Shown here piece by piece: positions 35,826-45,257 of a stretch of DNA of 64,000 bases (position 1 is its first letter; every line of letters begins with the position of its first letter). Origin of the DNA: Tepidicella xavieri (lineage in GTDB: Bacteria > Pseudomonadota > Gammaproteobacteria > Burkholderiales > Burkholderiaceae_C). The notes beneath the pieces are model-generated. The model worked only from the letters and a program-made list of their open reading frames with translations. It searched no databases and was not told where the DNA came from. The stretch spans positions 30,315 to 94,314 of the forward strand of contig NZ_SNYL01000011.1 of assembly GCF_004363315.1 (NCBI RefSeq). The letters run 5' to 3'. The translations under genes and the position numbers were made by a program.

Positions 35826-38608
35826 GGGGCGAGCCTTTCCGTGGCGGCAGCGGATGGCTGCCGGCGCAGCGCCAGCCATTGGCTGCGACGCTCGCTCAGG
35901 CGCAGCAAGGGGCGCACGTCGCAGTGTTCCAGCAGCCGTTCGTCGGCGCAGCGCACGGCGGCTTCGCCCTGCCGGATTTCGGCCGCCACCGCGCGCAGCG
36001 CTTGCGCCCAGTGTTGGAGCACGGCGTCCCAGTCAGGGAAACGGGCGGCATCGAAATGGCGGCGGGCGTGGCGGCTGTCGAGGGCATGCACGCTGGGCAG
36101 TTGCAGGTCGTGCGCGGCCAGTCCGGCCCAGCCAGGTTCTTTCAAATGCACCTGGGCAAAAGCCACGGCGGCCACGCGCCCATGGGTTGGGTCGCTGGGC
36201 GCGGCGATGGCAGCGTACAGCGGCAGTTGGGGCTCGGTCAGGCGTTCGGAGGCCCAGTTGCGGGTGTCGGTGCGCGTGCCGGTTTTGTAGTCGATCATCA
36301 GCCAACCGCCATCTTCGAGCGCGTCGATGCGGTCCACCTGCACCTTCAGGGGCAGGCCGTCGAGGTCCAGTGGCAGCTCGCGCTCGGTGGCCACGACGGT
36401 GAAGGGGAGGGCCCGCTGGCGCTCTTGTTCCAGCCAGGTCTGCAGCAGGCGCATGAGCCGGGCATGCTCCAGGCGCCGGGTGCGGGGCGACAGCGGCGCC
36501 ATGCCGGCCGTGGCATCCCGCGCATCCAATGCCTGCTTCACGCAGGCCTCCAGCTTATCGATGCAGTCCGCTTCCCCCAGAGCACGCAGGCGAGCCGAAC
36601 TGCCCACCGTGTTCCAGAAATGCTCCAGCGCGGCGTGGACCAGGGTGCCGCGCTGGCGCGGGTCCAGGCCTTCGGTGGGATCTTCCAACGTGCCAGCCCC
36701 CAGGCGGTGGCGGTAATAGGCCCACGCGGGGCAGATGGCTTGCGCCTTGAGCAGCGAGGTGCCGCCGCGCACGCGCTCGTCTGGCCCGAGCGCTGGCGCG
36801 TGAGCGTCCTCCATCGGGGGGGCGAGCCGGCTGGGCTCATGCAAGGCGCGCACGCCCCAGTGGCCCGAGGTGGGCGATGGCAGCCGCTGCTGCGCCTCTG
36901 GCTCGGGCAGCAGGGGGCTGGGCTGGCATTCGGCCGTGCCTTCGCTGCGCGGCCAGGAGAGCACCAGCGCCGGCGCGGCGCACAGCAAGCGCTGATGCAC
37001 CTGCCGCGCAAACGCCTGCTGGATGCCGGCGCTGGCATGGGGGCTGCCGGCTTCGCGCTGGGCGGCGCTGGGCAGCAGGGGATTGGGACGCGGGGCAGGG
37101 GGCCACACGCTGGCGCGCAGGCCCATGATCCACGCCGCATCGAAACGCAGGCCGCTGGCTTCGAGCAGGCCCAGCACCTGCAGGCGGGGCAGCCCCTCGG
37201 TTTCGGGTTGGAACACGCGCTCGCGACACATCTGCCGCAGACGCCGCACGGTCTCGGCCAGGGTGATCGGCCCAAGGATGCCATCGAGCAAGGCCAGCGC
37301 CTGGACGGTTTCTTCAAACGTTTGCCGGGCTTGGAAGGCGTGGCTGCCCAGGGCGTGGCGGTGCAGCCAGCCAGCCTGTTGCAGCCCATTGGGCAGCCAG
37401 TTGCTCCACTCGGAAGGCAGGCGTCGTCCAGCGCCTTCGGCGTTGAGCCGCAGCGCAGTCGCGAGGTGTTGGCGCAGCATCGGCGTGGCGCGGCGCAACG
37501 CTTCCGGGGCCCGATCCAGCCAGCCGATGAAGCCCTGCAGCGTCGTGTGCGCGGGCAATGCCGTGCGCATGAGGGCATCGACTTGAGCGCGGGCCACGGC
37601 TTCGGCCGGGTCTGACCAGTGAGGGTGGCGCAGCAGGCTGCCGAGCGCCTGCAGATCCAGATCATGTGGGTGGATGAACACCTCCAGCAGACGCAAGGCG
37701 GCGCCGACCAGCGGCGTTTCGCTCAGCGGCTGCCCCAGGCTGATGTTGAACGGCCGCGGGGCTTCGGCATGGGCGTTGCGCAGCAGCCACGGGGCGAGCT
37801 CGTTTTCCAGGGTGTCTTGCAGGCGCAGCCGCTGCTCGGCCAGGTCCGGCACGATGATGGCCAGTTCGGCCTCGGGGTGCCTGGCCCACTGGGCTTGCAC
37901 CCACTGGGCCGCGGCGAGGCATTCGGCGGCGGCATCCGGATAGCTGCGCACCTCCTGTTCACTGGCCGCGGGCTCGTCGGTCAGGGTATAGACCGGGTGG
38001 CCCCGATCGCGCAGCGCCTCCAGCCATTGGAGCGCCGCTGGCGGCAGCCGATGGAAGCCGGCCAACACCAGCCGTTCGGGCAGGGGGGTGGCCGTCGGGT
38101 CGGCCGCGAGTGTGCGCAGCGTGGCCGTGTCGAGCTCATGGGCCGTGGCCCAGCCATGCGTCTGGCACCATGCTTGAAAATCCGCTCGCCATTGTTGGAA
38201 CTGGCGATGTTCCTCGGTGAGCCAACTGGCCGGGGCCCGCACCTGCCACACGGTTTGCAGGGCATGCGCTTCCTGGGCGGTCTGGGCCAGCGTGCCCAGA
38301 TCGAACAGCGGCGTATCGGTCTCGCCAAGACGCTGGCGAATCCGCATTTCCCACGCGGTGCGCTCCTGTAAGGGCGTGAGTTCGCGCCGCTGCCAGGCCT
38401 GGGGGCTGCCGCGCAGCAGCCACGCCTCGCGCAGATCGGCCAGCCATTGTTCCAGGGTGCGGCAGTCCAGCGCGTCCCAGCGCCGACGCCCCTGCTGCGC
38501 CTGCAGGCGGCCAAAACGCTGGCGCAGCGCAGCCGCCAGACGCGGCGTGGCGCACAGCACCAGGGTACCAGGGCCTGAGGGCAGTTCGGACAGGACGATC
38601 GGGGACAT
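35822..38608 (-). CDS. PD-(D/E)xK nuclease family DNA repair protein (AddB-like)
   Basis: A 928-residue protein. The N-terminal two-thirds is an inactivated helicase-like scaffold without a clear Walker A. The C-terminus is a RecB-family nuclease: RGTLVHAALEHFW, LKVQVDRIDALEDGGWLMIDYKTG. It fits the betaproteobacterial 'probable DNA repair protein' family that partners an exonuclease V beta-like helicase. The AddB iron-sulfur Cys set is not obvious, with one Cys (CPAWAYYRHRLGA) in the expected N-terminal position. It is upstream of, and translationally coupled to, the helicase gene. Confidence 0.8.
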   Translation of the reverse strand: MSPIVLSELPSGPGTLVLCATPRLAAALRQRFGRLQAQQGRRRWDALDCRTLEQWLADLREAWLLRGSPQAWQRRELTPLQERTAWEMRIRQRLGETDTPLFDLGTLAQTAQEAHALQTVWQVRAPASWLTEEHRQFQQWRADFQAWCQTHGWATAHELDTATLRTLAADPTATPLPERLVLAGFHRLPPAALQWLEALRDRGHPVYTLTDEPAASEQEVRSYPDAAAECLAAAQWVQAQWARHPEAELAIIVPDLAEQRLRLQDTLENELAPWLLRNAHAEAPRPFNISLGQPLSETPLVGAALRLLEVFIHPHDLDLQALGSLLRHPHWSDPAEAVARAQVDALMRTALPAHTTLQGFIGWLDRAPEALRRATPMLRQHLATALRLNAEGAGRRLPSEWSNWLPNGLQQAGWLHRHALGSHAFQARQTFEETVQALALLDGILGPITLAETVRRLRQMCRERVFQPETEGLPRLQVLGLLEASGLRFDAAWIMGLRASVWPPAPRPNPLLPSAAQREAGSPHASAGIQQAFARQVHQRLLCAAPALVLSWPRSEGTAECQPSPLLPEPEAQQRLPSPTSGHWGVRALHEPSRLAPPMEDAHAPALGPDERVRGGTSLLKAQAICPAWAYYRHRLGAGTLEDPTEGLDPRQRGTLVHAALEHFWNTVGSSARLRALGEADCIDKLEACVKQALDARDATAGMAPLSPRTRRLEHARLMRLLQTWLEQERQRALPFTVVATERELPLDLDGLPLKVQVDRIDALEDGGWLMIDYKTGTRTDTRNWASERLTEPQLPLYAAIAAPSDPTHGRVAAVAFAQVHLKEPGWAGLAAHDLQLPSVHALDSRHARRHFDAARFPDWDAVLQHWAQALRAVAAEIRQGEAAVRCADERLLEHCDVRPLLRLSERRSQWLALRRQPSAAATERLAP

Positions 38609-38764
38609 GCGGCGCAGGCGTGTGAATAGCAGCCCAATAGTCTAGCGGCCGCCACGATGCCCAAGCGCGCATCGCGTGGCTGTGGTCTTCATGGTTTTGT
38701 GACGACTTCATGACAACCTGTCGTGCGCCAAGGGTAATGGATACGGGCAAGGTGGTGAATACTA

Positions 38765-38786
38765 CAATTCAATAATTGTTGAATTG
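38765..38786. promoter_or_regulatory. Palindromic operator of the ars operon (putative ArsR site)
   Basis: CAATTCAA (38765-38772) and TTGAATTG (38779-38786) are perfect inverted copies around TAATTG. The site lies 38 bases before the GAPDH start in an AT-rich stretch, and TACAAT at 38763-38768 could be the -10 element it covers. ArsR-family operators are AT-rich dyads of about this size, and an arsR gene lies in the operon. Confidence 0.6.
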
Positions 38787-38823
38787 TTGATTTTTCTGCC
38801 ATCCCTCATTCAAGGAGAAACCC

Positions 38824-39870
38824 ATGAAAGTCGGTATCAACGGCATGGGGCGCATCGGGCGCCTGGCATTGCGCGCAGCCATGGGCGCGGCCGAGCGGCC
38901 GGCAGACGACCCGCGCGCCGGCAACCGCCTGGAGGTGGTGGCCGTCAATGAGCTCAAGGGCGGCGCGGCGGCCACCGCCCACCTGCTGGCTTTCGATTCG
39001 GTGCAGGGCAAGTGGCGCGAGCCCATCCGCGCCGAGGGTGACGACGCCATCGTCATTGGCCAGCAGCGCATCGCGTTCAGCAGTCACGCCAGCCCGGCCG
39101 ACATCCCGTGGGGCGACCTGGGCGTGGATGTGGTGCTGGAGTGCACCGGCAAATTCCTCACGCCCGACACCTTGCAGGGCCATCTGGACCGTGGAGCCAA
39201 GCGCGTCATCGTCGCCGCGCCGGTCAAGACGGGTGGCGTGCTCAACATCGTGGTGGGGGTCAATGAGCAACTCTACGATCCGGCCAAGGACCGCATCGTC
39301 ACCGCGGCCAGTTGCACCACCAACTGCCTGGCGCCGGTGGTGAAGGTGGTGCACGAGGCGCTGGGCATTCGCCACGGGCAGATCACCACCATCCACGACC
39401 CGACCAACACCAATGTGGTGGTGGACGCGCCGCACAAAGATTTGCGCCGCGCCCGCAGCGCCATGTTGAGCCTGGCCCCCACCACCACCGGCAGCGCCAC
39501 CGCCATTGCGCTGATCTACCCCGAGCTGAAAGGCAAGCTCAACGGCCACGCGGTGCGTGCGCCGGTGCTCAACGCTTCGCTCACCGACTGCGTGTTCGAG
39601 CTGCAGCGCGCCACCACCGAGGCCGAGGTCAACGCCCTGTTCAAGGCGGCCGCCGCCGAGGGGCCGCTCAAGGGCATTCTGGGTTACGAAGAACGCCCGC
39701 TGGTGAGCGTGGACTATGCCCGCGACACGCGCAGCTCCATCGTCGATGCCCCCTCCACCATGGTGACCGACGGCACGCTGCTGAAGGTCTACGCCTGGTA
39801 CGACAACGAGATGGGCTACGCCTGCCGCATGGTGGACCTGGCCAAGCACATGGAAGCCCAAGGTCTCTGA
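38824..39870 (+). CDS. ArsJ-associated glyceraldehyde-3-phosphate dehydrogenase
   Basis: A 348-residue type I GAPDH. It has the NAD-binding start [16 protein letters not shown], the catalytic Cys in [13 protein letters not shown], and [15 protein letters not shown] near the end. Next to arsJ, this isoform is known to use arsenate in place of phosphate, making 1-arseno-3-phosphoglycerate for export. AGGAGA lies just upstream of the ATG. It is the first gene of the operon, behind the palindrome at 38765, and its stop is followed two bases later by arsJ. Confidence 0.92.
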   Translation: MKVGINGMGRIGRLALRAAMGAAERPADDPRAGNRLEVVAVNELKGGAAATAHLLAFDSVQGKWREPIRAEGDDAIVIGQQRIAFSSHASPADIPWGDLGVDVVLECTGKFLTPDTLQGHLDRGAKRVIVAAPVKTGGVLNIVVGVNEQLYDPAKDRIVTAASCTTNCLAPVVKVVHEALGIRHGQITTIHDPTNTNVVVDAPHKDLRRARSAMLSLAPTTTGSATAIALIYPELKGKLNGHAVRAPVLNASLTDCVFELQRATTEAEVNALFKAAAAEGPLKGILGYEERPLVSVDYARDTRSSIVDAPSTMVTDGTLLKVYAWYDNEMGYACRMVDLAKHMEAQGL

Positions 39871-39872
39871 CG

Positions 39873-41138
39873 ATGAACCACGCCTTGCGCAACTACGGCA
39901 TCGTCACCGCCGCCTACTGGGGCTTCACCCTCACCGATGGCGCGCTGCGCATGCTGGTGCTGCTGCACTTCTACCAGCTCGGCTACTCGCCGTTCACGTT
40001 GGCCTTTCTGTTCCTGCTGTACGAGGCGGCAGGCATCCTGGCCAACCTCATCGGCGGCTGGCTGGCCACGCGCTTTGGCATCGCACGCATGCTCACGGTC
40101 GGGCTGGTGACGCAGATCACCGGGTTCACGCTGTTGTCGATGCTGGATCCGTCCTGGACGGTGGCCCTTTCGGTGGCGTGGGTGGTGGTGGCGCAGGGCA
40201 TCTGCGGCGTGGCCAAGGACCTGACCAAGACGGCCAGCAAGTCCGCCATCAAGGTCACCCAGGCCGAGGCCAAGGCCCAGGGCGGTGAAGGCCACAGCCA
40301 GCTGTTCAAGTGGGTGGCTTTCTTCACCGGCAGCAAGAATGCCATGAAGGGTTTCGGCTTTTTCCTGGGCGGCGTGCTGCTGCAGACGGTGGGCTTTCAG
40401 GGCGCGCTGTGGCTGATGGCCGGCTTGCTGGGCGTGGTGCTGGTGGGGGTGGTCCTTTCGTTGCCACCGATGATGGGCAAGAGCAAGGCTTCGAAAAGCG
40501 CCAAGGAACTGTTTGCCAAGAACCCCGGCATCAACGCGCTGGCCGCCGCTCGCGTGGCGCTCTTTGGCGCGCGCGACGTGTGGTTCGTGGTGGGCGTGCC
40601 GGTGTTTCTGTACTCGGTGGGCTGGACCTTCACCATGGTCGGCTCCTTTCTGGCCGCCTGGACGATCGGCTACGGCGTGGTGCAGGCCTTGGCGCCGCAG
40701 ATCGTGCGCCGCAGTGCCGACGGCCTGAGCCGCGAAGTGCCCGCCGCGCGCCTGTGGTCGGCCCTGCTCGCGGTGGTGCCCGTGGCTCTGGCCGCGCTGG
40801 TGTGGTTGGACGTGCCCCGGCTCGAATGGGTGGTGGTGTTGGGCCTGGGGGTGTTCGGTTTCGCGTTCGCGGTCAACTCCTCGGTCCACTCCTACCTGGT
40901 ATTGGCCTACGCCGGCTCGGAAAAAGCCGCCGAGGACGTGGGCTTTTACTACGCCGCCAATGCCCTGGGGCGCTTCATCGGGACGTTGCTCTCAGGGCTG
41001 CTGTACCAGTGGGGCGGACTGCTCTATGCGCTCATCGGCTCAGCCGTGATGCTGCTGTTGTGCTGGGTGGGCACGCTCAATTTGCCCTCGCGCGCCACCG
41101 GGGACGGAGCGCCGACCGTCAAAGCCACGCAGCCATGA
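39873..41138 (+). CDS. arsJ: ArsJ organoarsenical (1-arseno-3-phosphoglycerate) efflux MFS transporter
   Basis: A 421-residue major facilitator protein with about twelve membrane helices. The ArsJ hallmark N-terminus reads NYGIVTAAYWGFTLTDGALRMLVLLHF, and GICGVAKDLTKTASKSAIK is also conserved in this family. It exports 1-arseno-3-phosphoglycerate, which falls apart to arsenate outside the cell, giving arsenate resistance without reduction. It overlaps arsR by ATGA. Confidence 0.92.
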   Translation: MNHALRNYGIVTAAYWGFTLTDGALRMLVLLHFYQLGYSPFTLAFLFLLYEAAGILANLIGGWLATRFGIARMLTVGLVTQITGFTLLSMLDPSWTVALSVAWVVVAQGICGVAKDLTKTASKSAIKVTQAEAKAQGGEGHSQLFKWVAFFTGSKNAMKGFGFFLGGVLLQTVGFQGALWLMAGLLGVVLVGVVLSLPPMMGKSKASKSAKELFAKNPGINALAAARVALFGARDVWFVVGVPVFLYSVGWTFTMVGSFLAAWTIGYGVVQALAPQIVRRSADGLSREVPAARLWSALLAVVPVALAALVWLDVPRLEWVVVLGLGVFGFAFAVNSSVHSYLVLAYAGSEKAAEDVGFYYAANALGRFIGTLLSGLLYQWGGLLYALIGSAVMLLLCWVGTLNLPSRATGDGAPTVKATQP

Positions 41139-41467
41139 CCGAAGCGCAAGTCATCAAGGCCCTGGGCGCACTGGCGCAGGAGACGCGGTTGCGGATTTTC
41201 CGGCAACTCGTGGTGGCTGGGCCGCAAGGGCTCACGCCCACCCAACTCAGCGAGGCGTTGAATGCCGCGCCCACCGCCCTGTCGTTTCACTTGAAAGAAC
41301 TCAGCCAAGCCGGTCTGGCCTATGCCCAGCGGGATGGCCGTCACCTCATCTACCGCGCCGACGTGGACACCATGAACACCCTGCTGGGCTTCCTTACCGA
41401 GAACTGCTGTGGCGGCGAGCCGTGCCTCGCCGTGCCGCTGACCGCTTCGAGCGGCTGCGGGTGCTGA
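41135..41467 (+). CDS. arsR: ArsR-family arsenic-responsive repressor
   Basis: A 110-residue winged-helix repressor: [30 protein letters not shown], then a recognition region [29 protein letters not shown]. The C-terminus has clustered cysteines (ENCCGGEPC and SGCGC), as in ArsR proteins that sense arsenite through C-terminal rather than helix-3 thiols. It should bind the dyad at 38765 and release it on As(III). Confidence 0.92.
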   Translation: MTEAQVIKALGALAQETRLRIFRQLVVAGPQGLTPTQLSEALNAAPTALSFHLKELSQAGLAYAQRDGRHLIYRADVDTMNTLLGFLTENCCGGEPCLAVPLTASSGCGC

Positions 41468-41477
41468 AGGGTGCAGC

Positions 41478-42503
41478 ATGGGCATTTTCGAGCGTTATCT
41501 GACCGTTTGGGTGGGCCTGGGCATGCTGGCCGGCGTGGGGCTGGGCTGGATGGCGCCGGGGGTGTTCCAGACGGTGGCGGCGCTGGAATACGCCCACGTC
41601 AACCTGGTGGTGGCGGTGTTCATCTGGGTCATGATCTATCCGATGATGATCCAGATCGAATGGTCGGCGATCAAGGACGTGGGCAAGCGGCCCCAGGGCC
41701 TCGCGCTCACGTTGACCGTCAACTGGCTAATCAAGCCTTTCACCATGGCGGGCCTGGGGGTGCTGTTCTTCCACCATCTGTTCGCCCCCTGGGTGGACCC
41801 GCAGTCGGCCAACGAATACATCGCCGGCATGATTCTGCTCGGCGTGGCGCCCTGCACCGCCATGGTGTTCGTGTGGAGCCAACTCGTCAGAGGCGATGCG
41901 AACTACACGCTGGTGCAGGTCTCGATCAACGACGTGATCATGATCTTCGCCTTCGCGCCGATTGCGGCGCTGCTGCTGGGCGTGACGAACCTGGCCGTGC
42001 CTTGGGAAACCTTGTTCCTGTCCACGCTGCTGTACGTCGTGCTGCCGTTGCTGGCCGGCTTGGCGACGCGGCGGGCGCTGTTGCGCCGCTCGCCACAGGC
42101 GCTGGAGGCGTTCGTGCGCGGCATCAAGCCTTGGTCGGTGGCAGGGCTGATTGCCACCGTGGTGTTGCTGTTCGGCCTCCAGGCCGAAACGATTTTGGCG
42201 CAACCGGGCGTCATCGGGCTGATCGCCGTGCCGCTGGTGCTACAGACCTATGGCATTTTCTTTCTGGCTTGGTGGGGCGCGCGCTGGCTGCGCTTGCCCC
42301 ATCCGGTGGCAGGCCCGGCCTGCCTGATCGGCACCTCCAATTTCTTCGAGTTGGCGGTGGCCGTGGCCATTTCCCTGTTCGGCCTGCATTCCGGCGCCGC
42401 GCTGGCCACCGTCGTGGGGGTGCTGGTGGAAGTGCCGCTGATGCTTTCGCTGGTGGCGTTCGTCAATGCCCGCCGGCCTGCACAGGCGGCACCTACCTGC
42501 TGA
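41478..42503 (+). CDS. acr3: ACR3-family arsenite efflux permease
   Basis: A 341-residue inner-membrane carrier with about ten helices. ACR3 markers include [30 protein letters not shown] with the conserved Cys and [17 protein letters not shown]. It exports arsenite by proton-motive force. It is the last gene of the ars operon, 10 bases after arsR. No arsC reductase lies in the operon, so arsenate handling here relies on the GAPDH/ArsJ route. Confidence 0.93.
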   Translation: MGIFERYLTVWVGLGMLAGVGLGWMAPGVFQTVAALEYAHVNLVVAVFIWVMIYPMMIQIEWSAIKDVGKRPQGLALTLTVNWLIKPFTMAGLGVLFFHHLFAPWVDPQSANEYIAGMILLGVAPCTAMVFVWSQLVRGDANYTLVQVSINDVIMIFAFAPIAALLLGVTNLAVPWETLFLSTLLYVVLPLLAGLATRRALLRRSPQALEAFVRGIKPWSVAGLIATVVLLFGLQAETILAQPGVIGLIAVPLVLQTYGIFFLAWWGARWLRLPHPVAGPACLIGTSNFFELAVAVAISLFGLHSGAALATVVGVLVEVPLMLSLVAFVNARRPAQAAPTC

Positions 42504-42511
42504 GGTCACAA

Positions 42512-42545
42512 CAAAAAGCCCGCAGAACCGTGAGGCTTGCGGGCT
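42512..42545 (-). terminator. Rho-independent terminator of tRNA-Met
   Basis: On the minus strand AGCCCGCA (42545-42538) pairs with TGCGGGCT (42524-42517), followed by a T-run. It lies just downstream of the tRNA gene. The plus strand has no T-run after the stem, so it does not clearly serve acr3. Confidence 0.75.
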
Positions 42546-42553
42546 CGGAAATT

Positions 42554-42630
<77 letters not shown>

Positions 42631-42671
42631 AAACAGACCAAGATTATAGCAAGTTTTCGATGGCGCAAATT

Positions 42672-43508
42672 CTAGCGTTGGCGGCTCAGCCAGGGGGCGA
42701 AAAGGTCTTCGGCGTTGCGCCGCAGCAGCCGATCTTGTATCGCTGGCGGCAGGTCGCCTGTCCATTGGCGGATATGCTGGGCGATCTCGCCGTAGCGTTC
42801 CCAACGACGGGGGCTGAACGCATCGATGGCCACGACGAAGCGCTCCGGATGGGTTTCGAACACGTGCCGCCATTCGGGCCGAAGCCGGCCGCCAGGGGCG
42901 ATGCGGTCATCCCGCACCGAGGTGTCGATCCACAATGCCCGTTCGGCGTGGCGTTGCAGCACGCGGGTCATGACGTCGGGCTCGGGCACCGTGCCCAGAT
43001 GCGCCCACAGCACGCGCACGTCAGGCGCCACCTCGAAGGCGCGATCGACGATTTGTTCGTCGCCGTGGAGCAACAGCATCAGCCCATGGCGTTCGGCCAG
43101 CCGCACCAACTCGGCGAACACGTCGCTGCCGGCGTCTCGGGCAAACAGGTGCAGTTCGCCGATGCCGGCCCAGTGGCCGTGGGCGAGCAGGGCCGCCACG
43201 CGGCTGGGCAGCGTGGGGTCGTGCATCCAGCGGGCTTTATCGGCTTCGGACTCGTACACCCCAAGCAGGGGAATGATGCGTGTGGGGGCCTGGGCGTGCA
43301 GCTCTCGGGCGAGCGGCCAAGGGGTGCCCGAGATTGCTGCGTGGGATACGCCGGCGGCATCGAGCCACTCCATGATGGCGGCCGCATCCCACTGGCGTGC
43401 GTCGGCGGCGGTGTAATGGGAGTGGGCATCGAACAGCGGGGGCGGCTCGGCCTGGGCGGAGGCCAGCACCACAGCCGCCCACAGCATCGAGAACCCTCGC
43501 CCCCTCAT
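42672..43508 (-). CDS. Amidohydrolase-family protein with signal peptide
   Basis: A 278-residue protein. It starts with a secretion signal (MLWAAVVLASAQA). The metal-dependent hydrolase beginning is LFDAHSHYT (HxH-type), and GIGELHLFARDAGSD, LLLHGDEQIVDRAF and VLWAHLGTVPEPDV fit the PF04909-type TIM barrel. It probably acts in the periplasm. The substrate is unknown. An internal start at 43487 is equally plausible and leaves the signal peptide intact. Confidence 0.75.
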   Translation of the reverse strand: MRGRGFSMLWAAVVLASAQAEPPPLFDAHSHYTAADARQWDAAAIMEWLDAAGVSHAAISGTPWPLARELHAQAPTRIIPLLGVYESEADKARWMHDPTLPSRVAALLAHGHWAGIGELHLFARDAGSDVFAELVRLAERHGLMLLLHGDEQIVDRAFEVAPDVRVLWAHLGTVPEPDVMTRVLQRHAERALWIDTSVRDDRIAPGGRLRPEWRHVFETHPERFVVAIDAFSPRRWERYGEIAQHIRQWTGDLPPAIQDRLLRRNAEDLFAPWLSRQR

Positions 43509-43546
43509 GGCGTCGCTCCGTCAGGCCCGGGCCGGGACGCAGACGC

Positions 43547-44329
43547 TCATTGGTGGGTGAAGTTCGGCGCCCGCTTCTCCAAAAACGCGGCCATGCCTTC
43601 TTTTTGGTCAGCGGTGGCGAACAGCGCGTGGAACAGGCGGCGCTCGAACATCACGCCGTCGGCCAGGGTGCCTTCGAAGGCTTTGTTCACGGCCTCCTTG
43701 GCGGCCATCACCGCCACCTGCGAGAAGCCGGCGATGGTCAATGCCGCGCCCAGCGCCTCGTCCATGAGCTTGTCCAGCGGCACCACGCGGCTGACCAGCC
43801 CGGCGCGTTCGGCCTCGGTGGCGTCCATCATGCGGCCGGTCAGGGCCAGGTCCATGGCTTTGCTCTTGCCCACGGCGCGCGGCAGGCGCTGCGTGCCGCC
43901 CGCGCCGGGGATGATGCCGAGTTTGATCTCGGGCTGGCCGAATTTGGCGTTGTCGGCCGCGATGATGAAGTCGCACATCATGGCCAGTTCGCAGCCGCCA
44001 CCGAGCGCAAAGCCGCTGACGGCCGCGATGATGGGCTTGCGGATGCTGCGGATGGTTTCCCAGTTGCGGGTGATGTAGTCGCCCTTGTACACGTCGGCGA
44101 AGGTGTAGGTGGCCATGGCCCCGATGTCGGCGCCGGCGGCAAACGCTTTCTCACTGCCGGTCAGGATGATGCAGCCGATGCCGTCGTCGGCGTCGAACGC
44201 CTTGAGCGCGGCGCCCAGCTCGTTCATCAGCTGGTCGTTGAGCGCATTGAGTTGCTTGGGGCGGTTGAGGGTGATGATGCCGACGCGGCCTTCGGTGCGT
44301 ACCAGGATCAGCTCGGGCGTGGTGCTCAT
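43547..44329 (-). CDS. Enoyl-CoA hydratase (crotonase family)
   Basis: A 260-residue crotonase with both catalytic glutamates in place: [45 protein letters not shown] spans residues about 110-155. The first oxyanion region is [12 protein letters not shown]. It hydrates short-chain 2-enoyl-CoA in beta-oxidation or phenylacetate degradation. It is divergent from the PaaG-like gene, with 115 bases between starts. Confidence 0.9.
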   Translation of the reverse strand: MSTTPELILVRTEGRVGIITLNRPKQLNALNDQLMNELGAALKAFDADDGIGCIILTGSEKAFAAGADIGAMATYTFADVYKGDYITRNWETIRSIRKPIIAAVSGFALGGGCELAMMCDFIIAADNAKFGQPEIKLGIIPGAGGTQRLPRAVGKSKAMDLALTGRMMDATEAERAGLVSRVVPLDKLMDEALGAALTIAGFSQVAVMAAKEAVNKAFEGTLADGVMFERRLFHALFATADQKEGMAAFLEKRAPNFTHQ

Positions 44330-44444
44330 GGGTCAGTCTCCGCGGTATGTGGGGGATGCAAAGCTTGCACTATAGCGCCGCTGGCGCGCACGAAGCCGGC
44401 CAGCTTGGGTGCAAAATCGGACCGCTGACAACTTTGGAGACACC

Positions 44445-45257
44445 ATGAACGATGTGCAGTCCTGGGCCGAGCAAGGCATTCTCTATGAAGAGCAAGGGGC
44501 GGTGGCGGTGGTCACGCTCAACCGTCCGCAAGCGCTCAACAGCTTCACCCGCGGCATGCACGGTGCCTTGCAGGCAGCGCTGCGTCATGCCGAAGCCAAT
44601 GCCGCCTTGCGCGCCCTGGTCGTGACCGGCGCGGGGCGCGGCTTTTGTGCCGGACTGGATTTGTCCGAGCTGGACTTCACCCCCGGAGAGGGGCTGATGG
44701 AGCGGGCCAATCCGGGGCCGGTGATCGAGCAATGCTTCAATCCCACCGCCCGCGCGTTCATGAACCTGCGCATGCCCACGATTGCAGCCGTCAATGGCGT
44801 GGCCGCGGGTGCTGGCGCATCGCTGGCCATGGCGTGCGACATCGCGATCGCCGCGCCGGGCGCCAGTTTCGTGCAGGCGTTCAGCAAGATCGGCCTGATC
44901 CCGGATGCCGGTGGCAGCTGGCTGCTGGTGGAGCGCCTGGGGCTGGCCCGGGCGATGGCGCTGGCCATGACCGGCGACAAGCTGCCCGCCGCGCAGGCCA
45001 AGGAATGGGGCCTGATCTGGGACGTGGCCGATGACCCCTTGGCGGCGGCGCTGGCGATGGCCCAGCGCCTGGCCCAGATGCCGACCCGGGCGCTGGTGGC
45101 CACGCGCAGCCTGTTGCGCGAGGCCGGCACGCGCAGCTTCGACGCGCACCTCGACGTGGAGCGCGACTTGCAGGCCGCGCTGGGCCGCACCCACGATTAC
45201 TTCGAGGGCGTGACAGCTTTTCTGGAAAAACGTACCCCGGTTTTCAAGGGGGAGTGA
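44445..45257 (+). CDS. paaG: PaaG-like 1,2-epoxyphenylacetyl-CoA isomerase / enoyl-CoA isomerase
   Basis: A 270-residue crotonase-fold isomerase. FCAGLDLSELD, AGAGASLAMACDIAIAAP and IPDAGGSWLLVERLGLARAMALAMTG match PaaG, with Asp in place of the hydratase Glu (the IPDAGGSW motif). It would convert ring-epoxyphenylacetyl-CoA to the oxepin, or isomerise enoyl-CoAs. No other paa genes are adjacent, so the pathway is inferred. The 3' end overlaps the convergent M61 peptidase gene by 61 bases. Confidence 0.82.
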   Translation: MNDVQSWAEQGILYEEQGAVAVVTLNRPQALNSFTRGMHGALQAALRHAEANAALRALVVTGAGRGFCAGLDLSELDFTPGEGLMERANPGPVIEQCFNPTARAFMNLRMPTIAAVNGVAAGAGASLAMACDIAIAAPGASFVQAFSKIGLIPDAGGSWLLVERLGLARAMALAMTGDKLPAAQAKEWGLIWDVADDPLAAALAMAQRLAQMPTRALVATRSLLREAGTRSFDAHLDVERDLQAALGRTHDYFEGVTAFLEKRTPVFKGE

